Shown piece by piece: positions 1 to 5,145 of a stretch of 5,371 nucleotides of DNA. The notes under the pieces were generated by a model. It was not told the origin of the DNA. It was given only the letters and a program-made list of their open reading frames with translations, and ran no database searches. Origin of the DNA: Candidatus Equinaster intestinalis (GTDB taxonomy: Bacteria; Bacillota_A; Clostridia; Oscillospirales; Acutalibacteraceae). The DNA lies in assembly GCA_018065375.1 (NCBI GenBank), contig JAGHTJ010000040.1, positions 1-5,371 on the forward strand, in the 5' to 3' direction. Positions within the stretch are counted from its first letter, which is position 1. Each line of letters starts with the position of its first letter. The translations under genes and the position numbers were made by a program.

Positions 1-372
1 ATAGTGGTGGTGCCGATAATTTCTATCTTAATTACGGTTTCGAAGGTTAAAAAGGGTGACTTTGTTGTTGTAACCGATACGCTGGTGGCATCAAAAACAA
101 GAACGAGCACAGCGGTAAGAATAGCAACAGCGCTTTTATTTAGGTTCGTATGGGCGAATCCGTACGAATTTCAGTTTGCCAATCACGGCAAATACTTTTT
201 GGCGGATAAAGAGGTTTATACCTTTTCCGAGAAATATAAAATGAGCGATGATTCTTTTTATAATTCCTCGCATATTTCGGATAAATATTATTTGGTAATT
301 TGCGGCAAAAGAATAATTCTGGCATATAATCAAAATCAGTTTGAAATGAATGAAGAACCTCATCGGGATTAA
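1..372 (+). CDS. Small membrane protein, C-terminal part (5' end outside window)
   Basis: The reading frame is open from base 1, so the gene probably begins upstream. The GTG codons at 4, 7 and 10 have no ribosome binding site inside the window and lie in what looks like the middle of a membrane helix (VVVPIISILITV). After this helix come a basic stretch (KVKKGD), a middle segment around TALLFRFVWANPYEF, and a likely beta-rich extracytoplasmic domain ending in YYLVICGKRIILAYNQNQFE. From memory, this layout of one N-terminal helix plus a domain ending in 'GD-FYLV...LAYN...FE' recurs in small uncharacterised clostridial membrane proteins, but I cannot name a family or function. The last codons and the TAA lie inside the terminator hairpin at 357-387. 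Confidence that this is a real gene is moderate to good; its function is unknown. Confidence 0.6.
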   Translation: MVVVPIISILITVSKVKKGDFVVVTDTLVASKTRTSTAVRIATALLFRFVWANPYEFQFANHGKYFLADKEVYTFSEKYKMSDDSFYNSSHISDKYYLVICGKRIILAYNQNQFEMNEEPHRD

Positions 373-387
373 CCGATGAGGTCTTTT
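357..387 (+). terminator. Rho-independent terminator overlapping the end of the first gene
   Basis: ACCTCATCGG (357-366) pairs perfectly with CCGATGAGGT (373-382) around a 6-base loop, GATTAA, followed by TCTTTTCGT. The upstream gene's TAA (370-372) lies in the loop, so the left arm is coding sequence. The hairpin separates the first gene from the regulatory operon whose promoter begins at 399. Confidence 0.88.
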
Positions 388-398
388 CGTAAAAAGGC

Positions 399-427
399 TT
401 GACAAATTCGGTTTATTCGGGTAAACT
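399..427 (+). promoter_or_regulatory. Promoter of the BlaI/BlaR1-like operon
   Basis: A perfect -35 box TTGACA (399-404) is followed after 17 bases by TAAACT (422-427, four of six matches to TATAAT). The start of transcription would be near 434, giving a leader of about 42 bases before the ATG at 476. The spacer and -10 box coincide with one candidate operator and the second lies in the first transcribed bases, as expected for an autorepressed operon. Confidence 0.75.
410..427 (+). promoter_or_regulatory. Candidate repressor operator O1 (over the -10 box)
   Basis: GGTTTATTCGGGTAAACT is an imperfect dyad with six of nine pairs symmetrical. Its left 11 bases, GGTTTATTCGG, are the exact reverse complement of the right 11 bases of O2. 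It covers the promoter spacer and -10 box, so a bound repressor would block RNA polymerase. The likely ligand is the BlaI-like protein encoded just downstream; that assignment is inferred from position. Confidence 0.6.
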
Positions 428-435
428 AAAATTGA

Positions 436-453
436 GGTTTATCCGAATAAACC
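436..453 (+). promoter_or_regulatory. Candidate repressor operator O2 (transcription start region)
   Basis: GGTTTATCCGAATAAACC is a near-perfect dyad with eight of nine pairs symmetrical. Its centre is 26 bp from that of O1, and it sits at the expected transcription start. O1 and O2 agree at 16 of 18 positions when one is inverted. The core TTTAT-CG-ATAAA differs from the TACA-NN-TGTA core known for the BlaI, MecI and CopY operators. Confidence 0.65.
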
Positions 454-460
454 ATTTTTG

Positions 461-468
461 AAGGAGGG
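461..468 (+). promoter_or_regulatory. Ribosome binding site setting the repressor start
   Basis: AAGGAGGG lies 8 bases (counted from AGGAGG) before the ATG at 476. An in-frame TTG at 458 overlaps the approach to this site and has no site of its own, so the ATG is taken as the true start. Confidence 0.85.
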
Positions 469-475
469 AATACAA

Positions 476-847
476 ATGTCGGATTTAGAGCTCGGAGCCG
501 TGCAGGAGCGGTTTGCCGATATAGTTTGGGCGAATGAGCCGCTGGGCTCGGGGGAGCTTGTAAAGCTTTGCGAAAGCCGGCTTAATTGGAAAAAGCCCAC
601 AACATATACCGTTTTGCGCAAGCTGTGCGAAAAGGGTATTCTTAAAAATGAGAATGGAATAGTTTCTTCGATGATTTCAAAAGAAGAATTTTATTCCGCC
701 AAAAGCGAGCAGATAATAGAAGAATCCTTTAACGGCTCTTTGCCGTCTTTCATTGCGGCGTTTATTTCACATAAAAAGCTCACCGAAAGGGAAGCGGCGG
801 AAATTCAAAAAATGATTGATGCCGTTAAACAGGGGGGCTCAAAATGA
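476..847 (+). CDS. BlaI/MecI-family winged-helix repressor
   Basis: This 123-residue cytoplasmic protein matches the usual size of BlaI and MecI (about 120-130). The N-terminal half is a winged helix: helix 1 around LGAVQERFADIVWAN, then GSGELVKLCESRLNW, and the recognition helix PTTYTVLRKLCEKGIL (41-56), which lines up with MecI 'SPKTIRTLITRLYKKGFI'. The wing (57-70) is short. The C-terminal part (75-120), with SFNGSLPSFIAAFI and KLTEREAAEIQKMI, matches the helices that dimerise MecI. By family knowledge it should bind dyad operators as a dimer and be lost when the partner protease is activated. Alignment with MecI, where cleavage is at Asn101-Phe102, places Ala95-Phe96 at that bond. It is the first gene of an operon and overlaps the protease gene by four bases (ATGA). 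The two dyads at its promoter suggest autorepression. The family call is secure; the regulated targets and signal are not known. Confidence 0.93.
   Translation: MSDLELGAVQERFADIVWANEPLGSGELVKLCESRLNWKKPTTYTVLRKLCEKGILKNENGIVSSMISKEEFYSAKSEQIIEESFNGSLPSFIAAFISHKKLTEREAAEIQKMIDAVKQGGSK
831..837 (+). promoter_or_regulatory. Ribosome binding site for the M56 protease, inside the repressor gene
   Basis: AGGGGGG lies 6 bases before the ATG at 844, within the last codons of the repressor. Together with the ATGA stop/start overlap (844-847), this suggests translational coupling, which would keep sensor and repressor in step. Confidence 0.7.
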
Positions 848-2793
848 CCACCGTTTTTTTAAAGCTTTTCAATTTAAGCGTTACGGCAAGCTGGCTAATA
901 CTTGCGGTTATTTTAGTAAGATTTGTTTTGAAAAAGGCTCCCAAATGGATAAATTGTCTCCTTTGGGGACTTGTTGCAATACGCCTAATATGTCCGGTTT
1001 CATTTAAAAGTGTTTTAAGCCTTATTCCGAGTAGTGAAACGGTTCCCGAAAATATCGAAATGATGAGTAACCCCGCCATTGAATCGGGTATCGGCATTGT
1101 GGATAAAACCGTAAATAATGCAATGGCGCAAAGCCTTGCGCCGGGCATCGGAGACAGCGCAAATCCCTTGCAGATTGTAATGCCTTTAATATCGGCAGTC
1201 TGGATTATAGGGGTCATAGCGCTTTTAGTCTATGCCGTTTTCAGCTTTTTGAAGCTCAAAAAAAGTGTTTCGGCGTCACTTCGCATTGAAGATAACATTA
1301 TGGCTTGTGATGATATAAAATCACCCTTTATACTCGGAATTCTCAAGCCGGTGATTTATATTCCGTCTTCTATGGAAGCCGAAATGCGTGACTACGTTAT
1401 TATCCACGAAAAGGCGCATATTAAAAGGCGTGACCATTGGTGGAAGCCACTCGGATACCTTTTGCTTGCGGTTTATTGGTTTAACCCGCTTTGTTGGGTG
1501 GCCTACAGTCTGCTTTGCCGTGATATTGAAATGGCGTGCGATGAAAAGGTAGTTTTAAATTTAAACGATAATGAGAGAGCCGATTATTCGCAGGCGCTTC
1601 TTGATTGCAGTTTTCCGCGCAGAAAAATTGCCGCCTGCCCACTCGCATTCGGGGAGGTTGGCGTAAAAAAGCGGATAAAAGCGGTGCTGAATTTTAAAAA
1701 ACCGACATTTTGGATAATTTTAACAGCCGTTGTTTCCTGCGTACTCATTGTGCTTTGCTTTATGACCAATCCGTATTCGAAAATGAATGACCGGCTAAAA
1801 ACCTCAATGGATATGGCGGTAGCGGAGCATAACCATTTTAAAATTGCCGAAAACGCTTTTATAACCTGCGATTATAATGTTCTGCGCATTTCGGAATCTG
1901 ATAATAAAACCGCCGTTTATGCTACGGTGTTTTATGCAGAATATGTTTATGATGAACTCGGTCTGCATTCGGCAGGCGGTTCGTATACGCCGGCAGTAAT
2001 TACCTTTGATACCCAAAAAGGCAGTGATGTGGCTTCTTACGAGGCAGTAGAATACTGGACCCCGCGAGACGGCACCTATTATGCGAAGGATATTTTTTCA
2101 AAATTCCCCGCATCGCTTTGGTTGACGGTTTTTTCCGATAACGATATTAAAAAATCGGAAGAAAAATGCAATACTGCCGCAAGGGAATATTACGGTTTGC
2201 CTGATGATGTAAAAATAGATAAATCCGGAAAAACTGCCGCAAAAGCAGAAGCCTCCGAGGCAAAAAATAGTTATCTTTCCTTTATGGAGGGAAACAGAGG
2301 CTTGCTTGAGGAAAACCAAACGGAAAAATGGGATATACCCGATTTCGGCAAGGACACCTTTCAGTATGAATACTTAATACGTGATTTGGATAATGATACT
2401 TTGCCGGAACTTATTGTTCAGATGAAAAATGACCCTGCGGGTTATAATGGAGTTTTTCATTATGAAAACGGCAAAATAGTCTGCTGGCAGAGCGATACTA
2501 TCGAAATGAGTTGTCGGGATTATCCTCTTATAGACGGCACGATGGTACGGCAGTACGATTATAACGGAAGCAGTAGTTATACGATTTTTTGCTATAATTC
2601 CGATGGCAGCGCGCGTCAGCTTTTCACACTTTTCAAGCGGGAAGAATCGGTTTATGATGACGGCACGCCCTGCCCTTATTATGAAGCGGACGGCAAGGAA
2701 ATAACTGCCACCGAATTCGGTAAGCTTTTAACCGAAAAAATAAGCGATAAATTGTTTTTACCGCAAGCTTGGAAAAGGATAGAAAACCGATAA
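844..2793 (+). CDS. BlaR1-type M56 membrane metalloprotease with a non-penicillin-binding sensor region
   Basis: This 649-residue protein has BlaR1 architecture in its first half. Likely membrane segments are about 4-27, 35-52, 109-136, 203-223 and 289-306. The gluzincin motif HEKAH (188-192) supplies two zinc histidines and the catalytic Glu189; Glu229 in DIEMACDE (227-234) is the expected third ligand, and NPLCW (214-218) is typical of the family. After the last helix the chain should lie outside the cell. BlaR1 has a class D-like penicillin-binding domain there; this protein does not, and I see no serine-containing active-site set in a believable context. Instead there are two regions. Residues 311-455 (EYWTPRDGTYYAKDI...FP) resemble a domain I recall from other clostridial M56 proteins. 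Residues 476-649 carry an EF-hand-like Asp514-x-Asp516-x-Asp518 ... Glu522. An Ala/Lys-rich linker (463-475) joins them. The likely role is to sense an extracellular signal and inactivate the adjacent repressor. The signal is unknown. Confidence 0.9.
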   Translation: MTTVFLKLFNLSVTASWLILAVILVRFVLKKAPKWINCLLWGLVAIRLICPVSFKSVLSLIPSSETVPENIEMMSNPAIESGIGIVDKTVNNAMAQSLAPGIGDSANPLQIVMPLISAVWIIGVIALLVYAVFSFLKLKKSVSASLRIEDNIMACDDIKSPFILGILKPVIYIPSSMEAEMRDYVIIHEKAHIKRRDHWWKPLGYLLLAVYWFNPLCWVAYSLLCRDIEMACDEKVVLNLNDNERADYSQALLDCSFPRRKIAACPLAFGEVGVKKRIKAVLNFKKPTFWIILTAVVSCVLIVLCFMTNPYSKMNDRLKTSMDMAVAEHNHFKIAENAFITCDYNVLRISESDNKTAVYATVFYAEYVYDELGLHSAGGSYTPAVITFDTQKGSDVASYEAVEYWTPRDGTYYAKDIFSKFPASLWLTVFSDNDIKKSEEKCNTAAREYYGLPDDVKIDKSGKTAAKAEASEAKNSYLSFMEGNRGLLEENQTEKWDIPDFGKDTFQYEYLIRDLDNDTLPELIVQMKNDPAGYNGVFHYENGKIVCWQSDTIEMSCRDYPLIDGTMVRQYDYNGSSSYTIFCYNSDGSARQLFTLFKREESVYDDGTPCPYYEADGKEITATEFGKLLTEKISDKLFLPQAWKRIENR

Positions 2794-2797
2794 GCTT

Positions 2798-2832
2798 AAA
2801 GACCGCACGAAAATCTATTGTGCGGTCTTTTT
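2798..2832 (+). terminator. Rho-independent terminator of the repressor/protease operon
   Basis: AAAGACCGCAC (2798-2808) pairs perfectly over 11 bp with GTGCGGTCTTT (2820-2830) around an 11-base AT-rich loop and runs into TTTTT. It begins 4 bases after the protease stop codon and separates that operon from the lipoprotein promoter. Confidence 0.93.
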
Positions 2833-2834
2833 AC

Positions 2835-2863
2835 TTGCTATAAATTTAAAAATATGTTATACT
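2835..2863 (+). promoter_or_regulatory. Promoter of the lipoprotein gene
   Basis: TTGCTA (2835-2840) and TATACT (2858-2863) are 17 bases apart, and a TGT before the second box makes an extended -10. It starts two bases after the preceding terminator. Transcription would begin near 2870, almost at the ribosome binding site, leaving a leader of only about 13 bases. Neither half of the upstream operator dyad is present here. Confidence 0.72.
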
Positions 2864-2869
2864 CATTTT

Positions 2870-2874
2870 AGGAG
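2870..2874 (+). promoter_or_regulatory. Ribosome binding site setting the lipoprotein start
   Basis: AGGAG lies 8 bases before the ATG at 2883. The in-frame GTG at 2874 overlaps this site and so is unlikely to be the start. Starting at 2883 also gives a conventional MKK signal peptide. Confidence 0.82.
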
Positions 2875-2882
2875 TGATAACA

Positions 2883-3503
2883 ATGAAAAAAATCACGGCA
2901 CTATTTTTGTGTGTTACGGTTTTATTTTCCTTAACGGCATGCTCAAAGGCGGAAAAGAGCCAAACGGTCTCGGAAGAAAGCGATACTGCTTCTGTATCTT
3001 CAAAAGGTGCTGATTCCGTGATACGTCCGGCGTCCGAAAACAAGGGAGCGGAAAATCTCGGCGAGCTTTTTATCGTAAATAAAAATGATGATTTTAAAAT
3101 AAACGGCATTATATTGGTAGGCGCAAAGCATGTTGAAGAATACGGTGCGGATTTTAAGGTGGAGGACCTTGAATTTGCTACCGGCAAGCTCAATAAGGAT
3201 TTTTACCTTGATGAATCCATAGAAATTTATATGGACGGCGAATACCTTTCGGGAAGCAAGCATTATGCCGAAATTTTCATTACAAAGCATAATGAAGATA
3301 TAATGAATATGACCGCTTCAGATATGAAAGAAAAGGCGGTTTCGTTTAGCGGCGAATTGCTTTATATTACAGCGAGCAAGCAGTCGCTTGCACTTGAAGC
3401 AAATATCAGCAGTGAGAAAAATTCTCCCGGGCTTTACGATATAGTTTTCACGGCAGGAGATAGGGTTTGCTACTGTGTTACGGTAAATGTCAGTAAGAAA
3501 TAA
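2883..3503 (+). CDS. Predicted lipoprotein of unknown function
   Basis: This 206-residue protein starts with a classic lipoprotein signal: MKK, a hydrophobic core, and the lipobox LTAC with Cys20 as the expected lipidated residue. It should therefore be anchored on the outer face of the cytoplasmic membrane. A Ser/Glu/Lys/Ala-rich low-complexity stretch (about 21-58) follows as a probable tether. The rest (59-206) looks beta-rich (ELFIVNK, FKINGIILVG, ESIEIYMDGEYL, HYAEIFITK, YDIVFTAGD). It ends with CYC (Cys196, Cys198) in the last predicted strand, an odd pair for an exported protein. The regular strands ending in GDRVCYCVTVNV suggest an immunoglobulin-like fold, but that is only a guess and I do not recognise a family. 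It has its own promoter. No convincing terminator separates it from the next gene, so read-through into the dockerin protein is possible. Confidence 0.85.
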   Translation: MKKITALFLCVTVLFSLTACSKAEKSQTVSEESDTASVSSKGADSVIRPASENKGAENLGELFIVNKNDDFKINGIILVGAKHVEEYGADFKVEDLEFATGKLNKDFYLDESIEIYMDGEYLSGSKHYAEIFITKHNEDIMNMTASDMKEKAVSFSGELLYITASKQSLALEANISSEKNSPGLYDIVFTAGDRVCYCVTVNVSKK

Positions 3504-3532
3504 AATTTCCTCAAATGGCAAAAAATGTCATA

Positions 3533-3561
3533 TTGAAAAAATTTGTTTTTTGTGTTAAAAT
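3533..3561 (+). promoter_or_regulatory. Promoter of the dockerin protein gene
   Basis: TTGAAA (3533-3538, five of six) and TAAAAT (3556-3561, five of six) are separated by 17 bases, with a TGT extension before the -10 box. The start would be near 3568, giving a leader of about 23 bases before the ATG at 3591. An A6/T6 inverted repeat (3536-3541 and 3546-3551) lies between the boxes; it has no GC pairs and is too weak to count as a terminator. Confidence 0.78.
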
Positions 3562-3577
3562 AAGTTATAAGTATTTT

Positions 3578-3582
3578 GGAGG
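3578..3582 (+). promoter_or_regulatory. Ribosome binding site setting the dockerin protein start
   Basis: GGAGG lies 8 bases before the ATG at 3591. An in-frame TTG at 3576 overlaps it and is rejected as start; from 3591 the protein opens with a normal signal peptide. Confidence 0.87.
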
Positions 3583-3590
3583 TTTCCTTT

Positions 3591-5063
3591 ATGAAAATCA
3601 AACATTTGCTCCCGAAAATCCTTTCGGTTTTTATGGTGATGGTACTTACACTTTGCATCGTTCCTACTTTTGCATTGTCTGGCAGGGGTGATATTGTCCG
3701 GGCAGGCAGTGATTTGTCTTCGGTAAACTGCAGAGTTTTTAAAATGCCGAAGAACGCCGTAAGGCAGAGGCTTGATAATAATTCTGTCATATCGGCGCGC
3801 GCAGATAATCTTTCGGCATCTGCGGGAAAATTCAAGTATAACGGCTATTCGCACCTTAATTCGGTACAGAAGCATATTTACGATGAAATGGTTGCAGCCG
3901 CAAACAATCTTAATTCAGACCCGTTTCTTGTTATTGAAAACACAAAGGATATAGGAAGTATCGGAGATATAGAGCTTGTTTTTATGACCGTTATGGCGGA
4001 CCGTCCCGAAATCTTCTGGCTCTCGGGATATCTCAGCATAGGTTACGATGAATATACCGATGGTTCGTATGATTTTTATATGGTTGTATCTTATACCATT
4101 TCGGATAAGAATGAGCTTGACACAAAGATTGCAACTTTAAATCAAAAGATAAAAACCATTACCGATGCGGTAAAAGGTATGACCGATTACGATAAGGAGC
4201 TTTATTTCCACGATTATCTTTGCAAGAACATAACCTTTAAGACTGATGACGGAGAATGCTTCACTTCCTACGGAGCGCTTATAAACGGTAGTTCGGTTTG
4301 CGAGGGCTATGCCGAATCAATGCAGCTGCTTCTTAATGCCTGCGATATAAACTGTGTAACGGTTCGCGGCACAAATTCCGATGGCGAGGGCCACATGTGG
4401 AATCTGGTTGAACTGCCGACCGGCTGGCATGAGCTTGATGTTACGTGGGATGATTATTACGGTAAAACCCGATACAATTATTTTAATATCAACAGCTCGG
4501 TAATGGAGCAAGACCATACAAGAAGTATTACTTATACCGAAGATAATATTCCCGATGATTTCGGTGAACATCTTGAATTCAATTTCTGCTCGCCGAGAGC
4601 AGAGCACGAGGCGGGTAACGGCGGCGGACTTTACGGAAACGCTTCCTGCCCGGGAAGTAACTGCGAAGGCTTAAAATTGAGTTTTTATCTTGATTCCACC
4701 GGTGAGCTTTTCTCCGAAACTTCGCTTACCAAGAGCGAAACAAGCTATCAGCATAAAAGATTGCCGGCAGGAAAGTATACCGTTAAGGTTTCAAAAACGG
4801 GTTATGTTGAGCGCAGTTATGATGTTTCTCTCGAAAATTCCGATTTGTCGCTTAATGTTCAGCTGAAACGAAAAGGAGATGTAACCGGAGACGGAAAGGC
4901 AAATAAATCTGATTTGGTTTTTCTTAAAGATCATGTAAATAGAATTGAAACCTTGAGCGGATATGATGAGCAAGTTATGGATCTTAATGGCGATAAGCGT
5001 GTAAACAAAAGTGATGTTGGTCTTTTAAAAGATCATATTAATCGCATAGAGTTACTCTGGTAA
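3591..5063 (+). CDS. Secreted transglutaminase-like cysteine protein with C-terminal type I dockerin
   Basis: This 490-residue protein has a signal peptide (MKIKHLLPKI, then a hydrophobic core to PTFA, likely cleaved near 28). Residues 84-200 (YNGYSHLNSVQKHIYDEM ... ADRPEIFWL) form an N-terminal domain that I recall preceding transglutaminase-like cores in clostridial secreted proteins. The core has the expected triad: Cys237 in SSVCEGYAE, His268 in GHMWNLV and Asp283 in WHELDVTWDD. By family knowledge it could be a peptidase, amidase or cross-linking enzyme; the sequence does not decide. Residues 334-360 are a Gly/Cys-containing linker, and 361-427 look like a small beta-sandwich (LPAGKYTVKVSKTGYVERSY) of the carboxypeptidase-regulatory/CnaB type. 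Residues 428-490 are a dockerin with two calcium loops. The protein should be exported and docked to a cohesin on a scaffold or the cell surface. Its ten cysteines, one in the signal peptide, are many for such a protein. It has its own promoter and a terminator. Confidence 0.93.
   Translation: MKIKHLLPKILSVFMVMVLTLCIVPTFALSGRGDIVRAGSDLSSVNCRVFKMPKNAVRQRLDNNSVISARADNLSASAGKFKYNGYSHLNSVQKHIYDEMVAAANNLNSDPFLVIENTKDIGSIGDIELVFMTVMADRPEIFWLSGYLSIGYDEYTDGSYDFYMVVSYTISDKNELDTKIATLNQKIKTITDAVKGMTDYDKELYFHDYLCKNITFKTDDGECFTSYGALINGSSVCEGYAESMQLLLNACDINCVTVRGTNSDGEGHMWNLVELPTGWHELDVTWDDYYGKTRYNYFNINSSVMEQDHTRSITYTEDNIPDDFGEHLEFNFCSPRAEHEAGNGGGLYGNASCPGSNCEGLKLSFYLDSTGELFSETSLTKSETSYQHKRLPAGKYTVKVSKTGYVERSYDVSLENSDLSLNVQLKRKGDVTGDGKANKSDLVFLKDHVNRIETLSGYDEQVMDLNGDKRVNKSDVGLLKDHINRIELLW
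4872..5060 (+). repeat. Dockerin duplicated calcium-binding repeats
   Basis: These bases encode residues 428-490, two tandem dockerin units of about 24 residues. Loop 1 is GDVTGDGKANKSD with ligands Asp430, Thr432, Asp434, Asn438 and Asp441. Loop 2 is MDLNGDKRVNKSD with Asp464, Asn466, Asp468, Asn472 and Asp475. Each is followed by a matching helix (LKDHVNRIE and LKDHINRIE). Positions 10-11 of both loops, which govern cohesin choice in known type I dockerins, are Lys-Ser. Thr432 replaces the usual Asn, and Lys469 replaces the usual Gly in loop 2; both are mild departures. Confidence 0.92.
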
Positions 5064-5074
5064 AATTTATAATC

Positions 5075-5107
5075 AGCGGACGGAATGTATTATTCCGTCC
5101 GCTTCTT
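5075..5107 (+). terminator. Rho-independent terminator after the dockerin protein gene
   Basis: AGCGGACGGAAT (5075-5086) pairs perfectly over 12 bp with ATTCCGTCCGCT (5092-5103) around a 5-base loop. The tail TCTTAAT is poor in T, so termination may be leaky, but the hairpin is strong and starts 11 bases after the stop codon. Confidence 0.82.
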
Positions 5108-5139
5108 AATACATATTAATTGTGTTTAATATGTGTTAA
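5106..5139 (+). promoter_or_regulatory. Nested AT-rich dyad upstream of the symporter gene (candidate operator pair or leader hairpin)
   Basis: TTAATACATATTAA (5106-5119) and TTAATATGTGTTAA (5126-5139) can pair over 14 bp, with one G-U, around the loop TTGTGT. Each arm is also nearly palindromic by itself, with centres 20 bp apart. The right arm ends in the AA of the ribosome binding site AAGGGTGA. The promoter of the symporter must lie within or next to this element; TAATAT (5127-5132) is a possible but weak -10 box with no good -35. Confidence 0.5.
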
Positions 5140-5145
5140 GGGTGA
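5138..5145 (+). promoter_or_regulatory. Ribosome binding site of the symporter gene
   Basis: AAGGGTGA lies 5 bases before the ATG at 5151. It is weaker than the AGGAGG-type sites of the other genes, and its first two bases belong to the upstream hairpin arm, so a folded leader could limit access to it. Confidence 0.65.

Noticed and set aside
458..475. TTG at 458 as the repressor start, adding six residues
   Set aside because: The AAGGAGGG site at 461-468 would fall inside the coding region, and the ATG at 476 is ideally spaced from it.
825..1217. A 130-codon open frame on the minus strand across the repressor/protease junction
   Set aside because: It lies opposite the N-terminal membrane helices of a clear M56 protein, has no recognisable domain and shows no convincing start signal.
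2500..2793. A beta-lactam sensor at the C-terminus of the M56 protein
   Set aside because: No credible Ser-x-x-Lys, Ser-x-Asn/Val and Lys-Ser/Thr-Gly set is present; the SEEK (438-441) and KSG (460-462) strings lie in charged or linker sequence.
2846..3193. A 115-codon minus-strand open frame opposite the lipoprotein
   Set aside because: It is the shadow of a gene with signal peptide, promoter and ribosome site on the + strand, and its sequence has low-information composition.
3504..3560. A terminator after the lipoprotein gene (TGGCA/TGTCA around A5, and A6/T6)
   Set aside because: The first stem is five pairs including a G-U and has no T-run; the second has no GC pair and overlaps the promoter boxes.
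3470..3875. Two overlapping minus-strand open frames of 106 and 121 codons around the start of the dockerin protein
   Set aside because: They cover the + strand promoter and signal peptide, have no recognisable domain and overlap each other in different frames.
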